Shown here one piece after another: positions 23,353 through 36,640 of a DNA stretch of 64,000 nucleotides. The position numbers and the translations under genes were made by a program. The stretch lies in assembly GCA_015501075.1 (NCBI GenBank), contig JADNYJ010000074.1, forward strand, positions 1 to 64,000. Direction: 5' to 3'. This DNA comes from Gymnopilus junonius. Taxonomy: Eukaryota > Basidiomycota > Agaricomycetes > Agaricales > Galerinaceae. How positions within the stretch are numbered: position 1 is the stretch's first letter; each line of letters starts with the position of its first letter. The notes beneath the pieces are model-generated. The model was not told the DNA's origin. It worked only from the letters and a program-made list of their open reading frames with translations, and ran no database searches.

Positions 23353-25002
23353 GGTTTCGGTTCATGTCGGCTGGTGCTGATCGATAAATGTGCGCGAGGA
23401 GGTTTGAAAATATGCAGTAGTCTGTGTCGTGGCCAAGTTGCGATCGAAATGATAGTGACGGAGTCGGACGAAAATATTCACGTTGCTATTTTGTGAATGA
23501 CTGTATCAGGTGATCATCTCTCGCGACGCGACACCACTATCACACGGGCCTGAATTCAGCGGAGAGTCGCAGGAGACTCCGAGTCCTGTCTAATGATAAG
23601 TATTCAACACGCAAATCGAGTTAGTTCAGAACCTTGAGTCAACGCTAAAGATACGTTTTCTGAAACACATTTAATGTAGGAACAGGCAATACTCTACATA
23701 ATTGTCATTTTTACCTTTTTACTAAGAGGGATAAAGTAGATTTCGCCGGGCCAAGGCTAAAGACGCCCTCCTGAACCTCTCGTATTAATTATTTACGTGG
23801 CGAGAATCGCATTCCTAAAGCGAGGACCTAACACCCTTACAACCACTTGTCGCTAACTTTTCAAGCAAGGAAAATTCACGCGTGAACAGATTTGACCAAC
23901 CAGGGTCTCTGAAGTTCACAACAAGGATTCGGACTCATCTAACTCCACTTAACTTCTCTAATTTGCAAGGCACATACTTATGTTCTTGGGCGTATCTTAT
24001 AAAAGAGGAACTTCTTTTTCTCACATACAAACTTGTACCGAGAGTCACGGTCGGTGGATACATAAGACAAGGATACCAATATAACTTGAGATTCATAAAT
24101 ACGTTAGAAATACACTGTGAATTCCCCGGCATTGGCCATGCACCATTGCACACATGCTTGCATACTCCCCAGCGGTCTGTCAATGGAGCTGTACTACTAA
24201 ACTGGATAGTTAACTGCCTTTGTCTCTATCAAAAATATTCAGGACCTTGTAGTTGCCGAAATAACCGACCCCAGCCCCAGAGCCTCTCAGAAGTTACTAA
24301 CTCTGGAGTAGCGCAGACTTGGCGAAGACCGCATTGTGGTACCCATTGCTTTCTCCCCATATTTCCTTTTGCGAGAAAAGTCCATTAGTTCATGGAAAGC
24401 CAGAATACAATATTAATGCTATGACTGTTTGCGACTACGTATTGATTACCATTCCCTTTTTTTATTAGGGCTTTTCCGGCCACTAGTACAATAGTAGCTG
24501 TAATTCAAACAGCTTGTAGCTATCTTGGTGCTTCTGGGAATCCCTTGGCAATGACCTGTTTCCGTCCGCTTGCAGCTTTCACGCCTCGTTCTCGGTGGGT
24601 AACTCGGCAAATGAATATGATGGGAGTTTTTCTTCGATACTTCGCAACATTTCAGACACATCGACGTGCTCCCGTTCGAAAGAGAGCTGGATGCATGCAC
24701 TCCCAAAGAGTCACGGCAGTGTCGCTGTAATGTCGACACCAGTGATAGCTAACGAATGTTGTGATGAACACTAAATAATAATAATGAACCAATAGAATGA
24801 TTTCCAAATGTCACTAAGTTGATTCACCATTTGTAACATCGGAACAAGTCGATTGGTGATGAGGCGGTATTATAAAGATATACAGTAATGTAATGTCGAG
24901 ATGCCTACTGGGCAGAAAAAAATAGCAACGGGTATGGTACATTAGAGAGACGTGACTAAACGAGTCGTCAGGCAGTCAATCGAAATATGCGATTAGGAAA
25001 GA
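23353..25002. other. Intergenic, no convincing gene
   Basis: Contains a 168-codon plus frame (23882-24388) and a minus frame (24446-24739) with no domain or splice logic that I recognise. No repeat or RNA gene was identified. Confidence 0.4.
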
Positions 25003-26230
25003 TCATGAACTATCCCTGCTCGTGTTTGTCGCTGTGCTCGTGGACATACTGCTCTGCTGACCACTGGGTGAATCAAAGCCTGGTAATTCCTGCCGATTTT
25101 CATTTGCACCGGCTCTTTGCGGGGGCAGTCTTATAACTCCAGGCAAATCTGGTGCAGCATTCCTACCATACTCTGAATTTGTGGGTACCGGAGAATGTCT
25201 CTGAGTTTCGTTACCGAGTAGCCGAGATTGTAGTTCCAATTCGACATATTTCGGAGGTCCGCCGTATAACTCATACGCAGGAAGAGCATCTTTGTCGCCG
25301 AGCCCTTGGTCGTGATCCAGTTCGACAGTTCGGTCAGCGAGTCGACGCCCTCTATCATCAATGTCACCAGCTGTTGTGCGCCTGGCGCTGTGCCCGAGAT
25401 GTACAGGGGGGAATCCTGTCAAGAATGGATCAGGGTAAGGGGGATATGGCCGTCTGTCGTTGTTCGTGACGGGTGGTAAACCTGTAGTTCGCGGATAACT
25501 ACGGGAGCGGAGGAGGGATGGGTTTTCACGGCCATTTTCTGCTTGAAAAAAGGTCCGGAGAGGTTGATGCGTCCGCTTCAATTTCACTACTCTGTGTATG
25601 TCAGACTGATTAGTAAAAACAAAAATTTACATGCTATGGCTTGACCACTCGCCTTCGGAAAACTGTGCAGCCCACGATAAGTAGAGCTACCGATAGAAAC
25701 AAATACTCCAACACCGACTGATATGCACAAGCGTTACGCCATGAGATTAGCAAGAGAAAATCGTCAAGTAAACTGTGTACATACCTTCGCCAGACCTCCG
25801 GTTTGGTTCGAAGACTGAGGTGCATGAAATGTGCTGGGATCAGGGAAAAAAGGACTAGCATTCGCTGCTGTGGAGCTCGTCGTGGCCTGAGGTGCTCGGA
25901 TTCTCAGATCCATCTCTGCTGCCCTCGGGTCCTTGATGTCGTACCGATGGCAATGATCATGCGAGCATAGATCAGCGACTTCGTTACAGAAGGACCTGAA
26001 TGAGTACCTCGATGTTATTATTCCTGGTGTTTGATGGCGGAATGCAAGAGAATGAGCAACTTTGCTGGTAGCAGTGAAGGAGACTCCATTCCAGCCGCAG
26101 CCGACGCCGGTGGGTGCAGGAGCAAATGATGTACCTTGTTTGCGCATAATTGGCAAATTCCTCTGACAGCGCACATGATCCGAAAAATGTCGGACACGTC
26201 TCGTCGTCGTTCAGGACAGCGAACAAACCA
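25003..26230 (-). CDS. Single-pass membrane protein with Cys-rich ectodomain and PY-motif tail
   Basis: Function unknown. Read 5' to 3' on the minus strand: a Cys-rich segment (NDDETCPTFFGSCALSEEFA), then GCGWNGVSF, HQTPGIITSRYSFRSFCNEV and DLCSHDHCHRYDIK; a Ser/Thr-rich stalk; one transmembrane helix (EYLFLSVALLIVGCTVF) followed by basic residues (RRR). The cytoplasmic tail is proline-rich and has DALPAYELYGGPPKYVELE, where PPKY is a PY motif recognised by Rsp5-type ubiquitin ligases. The layout fits a plasma-membrane protein whose turnover is controlled by ubiquitin. The N-terminus is not resolved: its first exon may lie across the antisense of the uS19m gene, and the junction near 26130 is unclear. 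The junction near 25640 may use a GC donor. Confidence 0.6.
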
Positions 26231-26242
26231 CAAAGCCTTGGG

Positions 26243-26686
26243 ATGCGTCCAAGTCAAATCCTTCTGAAATCAGGACGGTCTGCTTGGAAAGGTGATCTCT
26301 GTTCTTGTAAATACGCACATCATCCCTTACTTTCTTCCCTCCAGGCCCATACTTCATTCCTTTCCAAAACCTGCGAGATGCTCTCACCAACCACGAGCCT
26401 GTAAAGACTCAGGCGCGTTCTTGCACCATCTTGCCAAATTTTGTCGGGTAAGCTCTATTTGAATCTTTGTTCTTGTTGAGGTGACCTTAGAATGCCTCAG
26501 TGTTCGATTTCTCGTCCACAACGGAAGGGACTACACCCCGGTGCTGGTCACGCAGGATATGGTGGGGCATAAGCTAGGAGAGTTTTCTATTACGAAGAAG
26601 AGGTTTACTTTTAGGTGCGTCATCTTTTAATTCTTCGTTTTGAGCTGTACTGACAGCTCATAAATAGAGCTACAAAGAAGGTATAG
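26243..26686 (+). CDS. RSM19: Mitochondrial small-subunit ribosomal protein uS19m
   Basis: Model: exons 26243-26291, 26345-26447, 26501-26614 and 26668-26686, in frame, 94 residues, the usual size for uS19m. The sequence runs [41 protein letters not shown], then the strongly conserved S19 core [20 protein letters not shown] followed by [18 protein letters not shown]. The AWKGPYF start and GHKLGEF motif are diagnostic. Exon 3 uses the second of two possible acceptors (after cctcag at 26500), which is the one that keeps the core in frame. The protein sits in the head of the mitochondrial small subunit. The start is within about 15 bases of coding-like sequence of the membrane protein gene on the other strand, so the two genes are packed tightly or overlap. 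Confidence 0.93.
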
Positions 26687-28463
26687 ACAATTTAATGATC
26701 AGCACCTTTTGTAGAGCAATGTCTTTCCGAAGGACCTATCTCAAGCATTGGCCTTTCTTAAGCTCACTAAGTCATTTATGTTACCAGCTTTCTTCGCTCC
26801 TGAAACCCCTAACTGGCATCAAACAACATTGTCGAATTAGTCGCCTCTTTCAGTCTTCACCGCCGACCTTTTCTCCAGGTTCATCATATTCTAGGCTATG
26901 GTTCCACTGCGCCAAGCCGCAGCGCAGAGTGGAGTTATCCAATCGTAAGGATGGAGCCTCGCCAATTATTCTCACATACGAAGTTCTAGCTGCGCAGCGC
27001 TGGCCCCACTATCATGGTAACTACGGGCCCTCAGCCTTATAAGATGGCTCCATCGCTTGTTCAAAATCTTGATTCTCTCCAGTTGCTCATGTCCACCGTT
27101 TTGTAACCCTGTTGAACGTCTCAGCTTGTCTTTTTGTTCCAGTCAGCTTTCAGTCGAGTATGTCGAATGTCTATGCTACATTTGTCCACATTCGTCGCTC
27201 TTGTAGACAGGACCTCGTGTCAACGTCTAGACTTCCTTATGACTTGGACGCTTCATCATTCTCAAACGGGTCTTCTTTGTTCAATTTTGCGGTTCCCGGT
27301 TTATGGAAATGTAGTAACCCAAGAAATGTAAGTGTTCGACCCAACATCCTGCTTTGACTACATGGCTGATAATTCTTAGCAGTTTGACTTCTTTCTGGAG
27401 GACATTAGACAATATCTCGCTTATCTTGTCTTTTTTGCTAGGTATCCTCTCTTGCCGGTTGTCGCGTAGACCGGTTTACCTCTACAAGAAACGATTTTCA
27501 ATCCTTCCGGACCTCCCACACGTCATTTTAACGCGATTAACCAATGCGAGCCCGCCCATTTGTCAAGTGTCAATTTTTTTCTAAATGCTATATTCCTTTT
27601 GTTCGCAAGTGCTGTATAATTGGGTCACATCATTCCTCGTTCTCTTTGTGCAAAGATGCTTTCTCAGCCTTTTACAATCGGATGACTGAGCGATATCACA
27701 CATTCGATGCCTCTACTTTGACAAATTCTGCTTGGCATTGTCAAAAACGCCCATGGTCATCTAAAAGTTGTGACAAAAGGAGTATGCATACCCTGGTTCA
27801 TGTGAAGTTGTGACGGGCACTATTGAACCCGAATTCCGAGTCGGGGACCGAGTCGACGACTCGTCATGTCAGCGCGTGCCTGCCATCAAATGTCGACTAA
27901 TACCTAACTAGGCGTGAATATCCTTGATATGGCTGAGGTCAGTGTTTGTTTGCTTCCTCTCCTTTTGAGTGACGCTCACTCTCATACAGCTTATTATTAT
28001 CTGAACGCTTTATTGCAAATTCCACGCGACTTCCTTTCGGAACCCGATTGCCGTGTGGCAAGCCTTTACCGGACCCTCAAATGCGCCTGGCTTATCGAAT
28101 TCTGCAAAAGACGACTCACTTGAAGTAGCCGACCTCGACGATGTTTGGTCTTTAAGGTCCTCAAGTTGTGCTCCCCCCCATACTTTCGATATTCTCCATG
28201 GACAAAACCGCTATCTTGGAGGCCGTTTTGGATCTTTCCCGCTGCCGTGGTAAGTTGATTTACCGGAATAGGCGTCCCTTCCAATATCTCACACCCATGA
28301 ATTGTGTCTTTCAGCTCCTGGAACTTTGATTCACACCATCTCACACCATACGTTCAATTCGTGGACCTATTTTTGGGTTTCCCCGTCCTGGAAAAGCTTT
28401 GCATACCGATGGTTGGTTTTCAACCTCAAGTATACCGGACTGTTTTTGGGCGTTGAAATTTTG
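26687..28463. other. Intergenic between uS19m and the peroxidase
   Basis: Many short plus frames (26695-27042, 27112-27357, 27544-27813, 28302-28640) without recognisable domains. The last several hundred bases probably hold the peroxidase promoter. Confidence 0.4.
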
Positions 28464-28472
28464 TATATAAAC
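28464..28472 (+). promoter_or_regulatory. TATA box of the class II peroxidase
   Basis: tatataaac lies about 85 bases upstream of the peroxidase ATG, a normal distance for a fungal TATA box with a short leader. Confidence 0.6.
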
Positions 28473-28555
28473 GAGCTCGCTTCGTCTGCAGACCTTCAGG
28501 ATACTCAGGTACTCCCTTTCAAAAGACGCCTCATCAGCTCTGCAGTCCAAGTCCA

Positions 28556-30290
<1,735 letters not shown>

Positions 30291-31304
30291 GTCGTAAACT
30301 CGGATGGTGCATATTTATTTCGTTAGATTTCATTACTCCCTTATATCCAGAGAACATATCATTTCGTCGTTGCACAATAAATCGAATTTTGTTTCTTCTT
30401 ATCGAAAACCAATTGCACCAAGCTTCAAGCGTGATTCGAACTTAGCCGTGCTAGATGCCAAGGTCTTCCTACTCGGTAAAACCTCACTGCCCAGTGCCTG
30501 GAACAAATTAGACCAATCGGGATATGTGGCGTTGAAAAGAAGGTTTCCACATGGGACAGCCTAATAGGGTAAATCTCATCAGGGACCCATTCCACCCGGC
30601 GTGTCCAGAGAAGTGGCCACGAAATGCCTTGCGAAATGCCACGGTGAAGAGGGTGGATAAGTTGAAGACCTCATATGCTATTTCCAAATTTCGGGAGTCT
30701 TTATAGGAAATGTAAAGTTGGAAAGCAATTCAGGCAAGGGAGTTGCCATTGCGAACGGTCATAAACCTCATTACTCCTATACGTCTCATTTTGCCGACGT
30801 CACTAATGTGTGCATCGCATTAGTCAGATCAGTGGCATATCGACAGATAATGTGGCAAAACAGTGCTTTGGCGCCCTTCAACACGTGTAACAGTTCTACA
30901 TAAGCCAGCCAACCTGTCAAAATTTTACGCGGCACGAATGCTGTGTTCCATATGCAGAGGCTTCGCGGAAACCACGTTCAACTTTCCCTCTGATCTTCAG
31001 GGTTCAACTAGGGTTCAACCCAGGCCCAAAGATTGCATGCGAGACTGCTCGCTTAATTGCTCTAAGAAGGGATAATCACACCGCAGTATCGGTAGGAGAT
31101 GAAGGGACAAAAATACTATGTAGGGGGGTACAAATGACACGGCTTGGGTTGAAATTGAAGAATCGACAGCCTTTCAAAAAGTATATTTATGGTCTCCTGA
31201 CGGGGTGCGAGGCTAGTCTCTCCTATAGCTAGACATACTTCGATATAATGTGGACGGAGTGTGTGTGTGACGTCCATGATTATAAGCAGTCTGTGATTTA
31301 CTGC
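30291..31304. other. Intergenic downstream of the peroxidase
   Basis: Short frames only (30304-30564, 30718-30903). No domain, RNA gene or repeat recognised before the palindrome begins near 31305. Confidence 0.45.
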
Positions 31305-31662
31305 GCCCCTAAAACCGCGCTGGAAAATGTTTAGGTAATCTTCGGACTTTGAAATGAGATCATTTCTGCTACATAGAATGCTGAAGATCCAGGCTCCTAG
31401 AAGCAGCGCTCTCGGCTTCGCTCGCTGATTTCTAGAGGGGAGCGCAGGTCGGGAGAACTTCGTGATGGCATCAGGGTACAAACAAATAGTTATAAGGTCT
31501 CGAGCGAAGCGAGAGAGCGGCTGCCACATTTTGGCACGGACTTCTCGGGCATGCTTTTTGCAGTTTCCATATATCATATCATATCATTTTCATCAATGTC
31601 ATTTTGTAATCACTTAAGCCACTTAGCAGATGCTCAGGTGACCACTACGCGTTATGATGTCA
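31305..31662. repeat. Left arm of a large palindrome
   Basis: Bases 31391-31662 are the near-perfect reverse complement of 32152-32423 (272 bases each). Both arms even encode the same peptide read outward (MIYGNCKKHAREVRAKMWQP). An outer piece, about 31305-31362 (phrase ttttccagcgcggttttaggggcgc read in reverse), matches about 32735-32793. Between the two pieces the left arm has only about 28 bases, while the right arm has about 310. Confidence 0.85.
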
Positions 31663-32049
31663 TATTTATCCACACGAAGGAGTAATCTGACCAACTCAAA
31701 GAGGTCCGGAGCATCACTGTCAATGTTACAAGCTGTATCTGCAATACTGAATTTTTTGATATGCTCTTCAGTCATCTTCTTTGGATTGAAGTGGAATCCA
31801 CTGGCTTTATGGCAGAGTGAGGCTAAGTATCTGAGAAGTGTAGATGGTTTGCACATATGAAAGAGCCCATTTCCTGGTACCTAAAGATGTGCTCTGTGAT
31901 GAGATTAGGATGTTCAAGAGATCCTGAACATTCTCCGATGTCCACTGCATGATGAGTTGGTTTTTATATGTTGGCAGAGTGAGCAATTGACTAAGAAAAT
32001 CAGCTAATGAGTAGTTGCTGCACTCGAAAGCCTTGAGTATTCTGTCCAT
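31663..32049 (-). pseudogene. Fragment of a DUF6589-type transposase-like protein
   Basis: Two overlapping minus frames give DRILKAFECSNYSLADFLSQ, LLTLPTYKNQ and then CHKASGFHFNPKKMTEEHIK, KFSIADTACNIDSDAPDLFEL. The phrases SGFHF, MTEEHIKKFSI and APDLFELVRLLL resemble the N-terminal region of the large DUF6589-bearing elements that are common in mushroom genomes. That match is from memory of the family style and needs a search. The frame changes near 31850 and the conserved C-terminal part is absent. It fills the spacer between the palindrome arms. Confidence 0.55.
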
Positions 32050-32151
32050 CTTGATTGCGATCGATTAATCACTTCACGAAAACTTAAATATGAACTGACA
32101 TTGAATGAATTCTTGCGAGGATGAGGCGATCATCTTATCTTACAGTTATAC

Positions 32152-32793
32152 GACATCATAACGCGTAGTGGTCACCTGAGCATCTGCTAAGTGGCTTAAG
32201 TGATTACAAAATGACATTGATGAAAATGATATGATATGATATATGGAAACTGCAAAAAGCATGCCCGAGAAGTCCGTGCCAAAATGTGGCAGCCGCTCTC
32301 TCGCTTCGCTCGAGACCTTATAACTATTTGTTTGTACCCTGATGCCATCACAAAGTTCTCCCGACCTGCGCTCCCCTCTAGAAATCAGCGAGCGAAGCCG
32401 AGAGCACTGCTTCTAGGAGCCTGCTGAAGATCTCTTTTCAGAAACCTTTAGGGACAGTATTCGTCTAACCTAATTTCTAAACATTATATAAAATTTATAC
32501 AAAAAGAGAAGAAGTTGTGGATGTGTTTTTGATTGGGGGTCGAACGGCGACAGGATCATGTGACACATTCTCCCTGTTGAACCCTGCAAAGTAAAACGGG
32601 CACAACTTGGGAACAACAGGTCCTCCTTTCCATTCAAAACTTCTTGGGATGGTCTACGAGCTTAAGGTAAACAATTTCTCTCTATATTTACCTAAAGAAA
32701 TTTTGCTGTCACGTCAATGAAGCGCGACAGTAATTCAAAGTCCGAATATTACATAAACATTTTCCAGCGCGGTTTTAGGGGCGCGGTAAACGC
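32152..32793. repeat. Right arm of the large palindrome
   Basis: Mirror of the left arm. The inner 272 bases match closely, then about 310 bases (32424-32734) have no partner, then the outer piece 32735-32793 matches again. Either the left arm lost this block or the right arm gained an insertion. The inner arm contains ctctcgcttcgctcgag, itself a small palindrome. Confidence 0.85.
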
Positions 32794-33071
32794 TAGACTA
32801 AGTAAGTGGTGCGAGGCATCAGACAAGGGGTTTGGATCGCATCTGGTTATATTGAAATGCGAAGGATCATACATTTTTCCAGCCCTCGATCCGCTTCAAC
32901 CCGTGTTGTGAACAACGATCACCTGTTTAGAAGCCCCGAGCTGAGTTGAATTTGCTGTCCTGGTTGATCTTTTTTATAAGGCACGATTCTTTTCACAATC
33001 GCCCACTTACCTATTGTCAGCGATCCATCATACGGCGCCATTGAAGAGCAGCCTTTTAATCGTTCTTTACA

Positions 33072-34509
33072 ATGCTGTATGACCCTTTTTACGATTATCC
33101 TGCAGACCCCGGCGGAGTCGGAAATTCGAACAGTGAGCGATAGTTATAAGCACTGACCAGCTGTTCCTCATTAATCGAAACTTTTGCAGACAACTTCAGT
33201 GCTGGGCAAAATGTTGACTCTGAAAACGATCACTCTGACTTCGCTTTTGATTCTAGTAAGCGGCAACTACAGGCACGAAACAAAAAGATCTACGTTAATC
33301 GCAATTTTACAGGGACTTTAACTTTACCTCAGCCGTATCCTGGGTCGGCAAATGGATTCGATGGATGGGCCAAACTGGAGCCAGTTCACTTACCAGCTGT
33401 TGAAGAACCTCAACTGACATCCCTCCCCGCCTCATTCACACCCTCGGTGTCCATCGACAGTGCAGTTGCGGAAGCGGTCGCAGATGTCTTCACCCCCTCT
33501 GGTTATGATAACAATTTTGCAGCCTCCCTAGACGCCAGTTTGGGTGCCACCTTGTCAAATAAAGGTTTTTTGCATGAACATCCTGGTTCATCGTACAACA
33601 AAGTCAACCTGGGGGTTGAACAACCTCAATTACCGTCCTCTTTGCCATATATGATACCAGTCACTGACATCTATGGCATCACCACCTACAACAGTGAGAC
33701 TGATCTTTACACGCCAAACGACGTAGCAAACCAAGAGGCCTTGGTCACGTCTTCAAAAGGGCAGGAACTGTCGCACTCCTCACCCAACGATGTCTATCAG
33801 CATCCTAGCATTTCCTCGGCATTGGCATCTTCAATCATCTCCCGAAACATCAAGATCACAGACATCCATGATCTTTACGACGGCGGTCATGCAGCAGTTG
33901 ATTGTCCCGAGCCTAGCCAGGCTGTTATCCACCATCCCATCCCACTGAAACCCCATAATTACTTTGAACCACTTCAGAATCCTACCCTACGAGCGCGTAC
34001 TGAGCCTTACAACCATCCTCACCCACAGGTGAACCAAGAGTCACCATGCAGCCAACTATACCCTAGGTTGGAACCGCAACTTTCTGCACTCCCCACCGGA
34101 GAAGCAGAAATAAAACAAAAACAAATGTCTGACCTGGCACCAGAGCCAGTCCCACAATGTCCAGCTCTGAGCACAAGCCCTATGAGTGGAAGTCTCATTC
34201 CGGTGATCCTCCAGGCCAGAGGTAAGTATGTCCTTTTCTGCCTCTCGCAGTCAGTGCTGATGATCGCGGTTTATTCCAACAGACCCAAGCTCTGCAAATG
34301 GTAATCTAAACCTCCTTGCAGCCCTGCAAGTACAAGAACAGCAGAGGCAAATGGAACACGGCGGGAACATCAACAGAGCTGACCGCTTCCTTGTCCCTGG
34401 ATTGGTCCAGGCCGACGCCCTCTTCTCTTCTGCATCAGCGTCGTCATCCTCTTCATTCAGGCCATCTGAGGGGTATAGAACGATAATTAACCATCAGTCA
34501 CAGGATTAA
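33072..34509 (+). CDS. Orphan protein A, distant member of the CLA4-flanking family
   Basis: Model: exons 33072-33132, 33190-33255, 33313-34221 and 34283-34509, closing in frame, 420 residues. Starts MLYDPFYDYPADPGGVGNSN. The protein is Pro/Ser/Gln-rich with almost no charged clusters and no known domain, and is probably disordered; near the C-terminus is a Gln/Glu helix (LAALQVQEQQRQMEHGG) and a Ser run. Its last intron contains tctgcctctcgcagtcagtgctgatgatc, closely like the last intron of genes C and E (ttctgcctctc..gctgatgatc), and sits at the same place before a short C-terminal exon. That shared intron is my reason for calling it a relative. The protein itself is too divergent to align by eye. 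Confidence 0.65.
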
Positions 34510-35227
34510 GTGGAGGATGAGGAAATGAAGTCATATGTACATTACCAAGTTGTGTTAAAGTAAAATTCCAGTCAAGGATAAAGGAATAAAAAAGCAAGGT
34601 GTTCAAGACTGAAAACTACCGTGGCCCAATCGATCCTCACGTCAGTCACGTGAATGATGCAACGCGATGTGGGGTAACAGCCTCGGATTTACGGTACATA
34701 CGCGTCAAGTACGCGTCCGCAACATGCCAGCGCTTCTGGAAAGAGAGGATCACATTCCTACAGGCAATCAAAATAAAAGAAGAAGGATAAACCCTAAATT
34801 AACATTGTTATGTATAAGAGCACTGCAAGGGCACTGTGCTGTGGACACACGAACACACGCTTTCCAAAAGTGACTGAACTGCCGCTATTTCATGGCAGTA
34901 AGTAAAGGAGAGGCACATCTGGCAAACAATTAATTATACCAACTCTCACTTATAATAAGGCCAGCGTTTCTGATAATTATAATTTCCGTGCATTTATAGG
35001 GAGGAAGGAATTGATTTCGGGAATGGAAAGGCCAAGGCAACAACAATGAGAAGATATAAATCGCTTCAGATGAAGTCATCAAATCAGCCTATTAAAAACC
35101 CTGGGCCAGTGTCGACAAGTTCATTGTTCTAAGTGCTGTTTTATAAGAGCACAAGTTTGTCAAAATTGTCCTTCACGCACAGCAGCAGGCCACCCACTTA
35201 CCAACACACACAGCACTCTCCTTCCAT
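34510..35227. other. Intergenic between orphan genes A and B
   Basis: No domain or repeat seen. About 35090-35140 is likely the start region for gene B. Confidence 0.4.
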
Positions 35228-35987
35228 ATGGCATCCAATTCCTTCACCACTGTCAATCGACCTCATGCCGCCAGTAAAGCTGGAGGACCCCGAAGACACC
35301 CGTCCAAAAAGAACCCTTCCTCCTGTAAGTAGTCGTTAGCAGCGCAATTGAAAAGTCAACCTCACTAATAATTTCATAGATCCTGCCCTGGTGGACTCGG
35401 ACCTCCTGCTTTTTAGCAGGATCGAGGACTCCAATATCGAGCCCTTTGATGACTTCCGTCTACTGAACCCCGGGTCTGACTATCCTCTTTACAGCAATCT
35501 GTTCCCCGAGCCGTCCCAACCACCAGAGTCCCCTCGGTCATTGACACCCATGATACCATTTCATGATACCCCCATTACAAGCTCTCCTGTTTCGTTTGTC
35601 ACCAACGTCCCGCAGTCCCTCTCTGTACATCCTCTTGAACCGAGTACCATGTATCAGGCCACCACCTACGATCCAATGGGATGGCCCCAATCCTCATTGC
35701 CTTCCATGTCAGAGCATCATCCTTTGAATGCTTTCGAGATCGATGCCATGCCAGGGTTGGGCCTCTACGAGCCAACCATCGACCCAAACATTTATTCAAA
35801 CCAATCGGCGCCCAACATTGCGCAACCACAGTGGAGCACAGACACGCTGGAATATCCTGATTTCCACACTGGAGAGGCCGCAACGCACATTGAACAGAGG
35901 ATCGAACAAGCCTTTGTAGTCAGTTCAATCACCAGTTCCGAGTCCCAACTCGACGAGTGGAACCTCTCGGCCATTCGAAGGTATTAA
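35228..35987 (+). CDS. Orphan protein B, CLA4-flanking family
   Basis: Model: exons 35228-35324 and 35380-35987, in frame, 234 residues. Exon 1 is short and basic (MASNSFTTVNRPHAASKAGG). Exon 2 begins PALVDSDLLLFSRIEDS and carries the family motif LLNPGSDYPLYSNLFPEPS, followed by a Pro/Ser-rich middle. It ends LDEWNLSAIRRY and stops. In relatives, AIRR is where exon 2 is spliced to a third exon. Here the cgaag|gtatta donor-like sequence and the phrase ttctgcctctcgcgagga survive, but I could not find the RQWEGQMS exon, so B seems to have lost its last exon. Function unknown. Confidence 0.65.
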
Positions 35988-36129
35988 TCCAATGAGCATT
36001 CTGCCTCTCGCGAGGATGGAGGAGATATGTATAGAAATGCCGGGAAGGGGTCTCAGTGTACCATTGTATCTAACAATATTATGTGAAAACCAACGGAAAG
36101 CTTCAGTTTTAAATCGCGGGGGATGACTT

Positions 36130-36640
36130 GGTGCATGTGCATGCAGCAGTATTCACCGATGAGCTATACCATAAGGAATCGCGCATCAGGTTCGTTGAAT
36201 AGGCGACGGTGGCGCAGCACGTCCAGTAATGAGTTAAAGGTGCAAAGCTCGAGCATCATGTAGACGTTGTCGTTGTCTTTGAAACAGTCCTGGAGGTGCA
36301 CTGGATTCTGATTTCTGCGCAGAGCTAGACAAAAGACAAGAGGTTTTTTTAAGAAAATAGGAGAGACGTACTTTGGCTTTAGCTTTTTTCGGTTTTGAGG
36401 GACGATTCAATAACGACTTTATATGAGAGACGGGACCCTCGAGAGTCCTTGACTTCGTACACACGCGCAAAGCCGCCCTAGAGAAAAATCCACTCTCGTT
36501 AACAGATTCAAAGGATTTACGCAAAGCAAAAAGTAAAAGATAACATCTCACCTCCCCTCAAAATCGCACTTAATTAAACTACATCCTCCCCGTCTTATCC
36601 GTGATCACCTTTAGCGAGGAAGGAGCCGTATTGCTATTCC
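36130..36640 (-). pseudogene. Polo-like kinase fragment, truncated and with stops
   Basis: On the minus strand the translation gives KVITDKTGRM, then a broken stretch, then GGFARVYEVKDSRGSRLSYK (the Gly loop and VAIK region typical of Polo kinases), VVIESSLK, and after an intron NPVHLQDCFKDNDNVYMMLE, LCTFNSLLDVLRHRRLFNEP, DARFLMV. These are kinase subdomains I to V of a Plk/Cdc5 protein. Stop codons interrupt the first part, and the catalytic loop, activation segment and polo boxes are missing. It is a dead 5' fragment, presumably a duplicate of an intact gene elsewhere. Confidence 0.7.

Noticed and set aside
31000..31030. Tandem ggttcaac strings as a tRNA or SINE B box
   Set aside because: The phrase is simply doubled and lacks an A box; no fold found.
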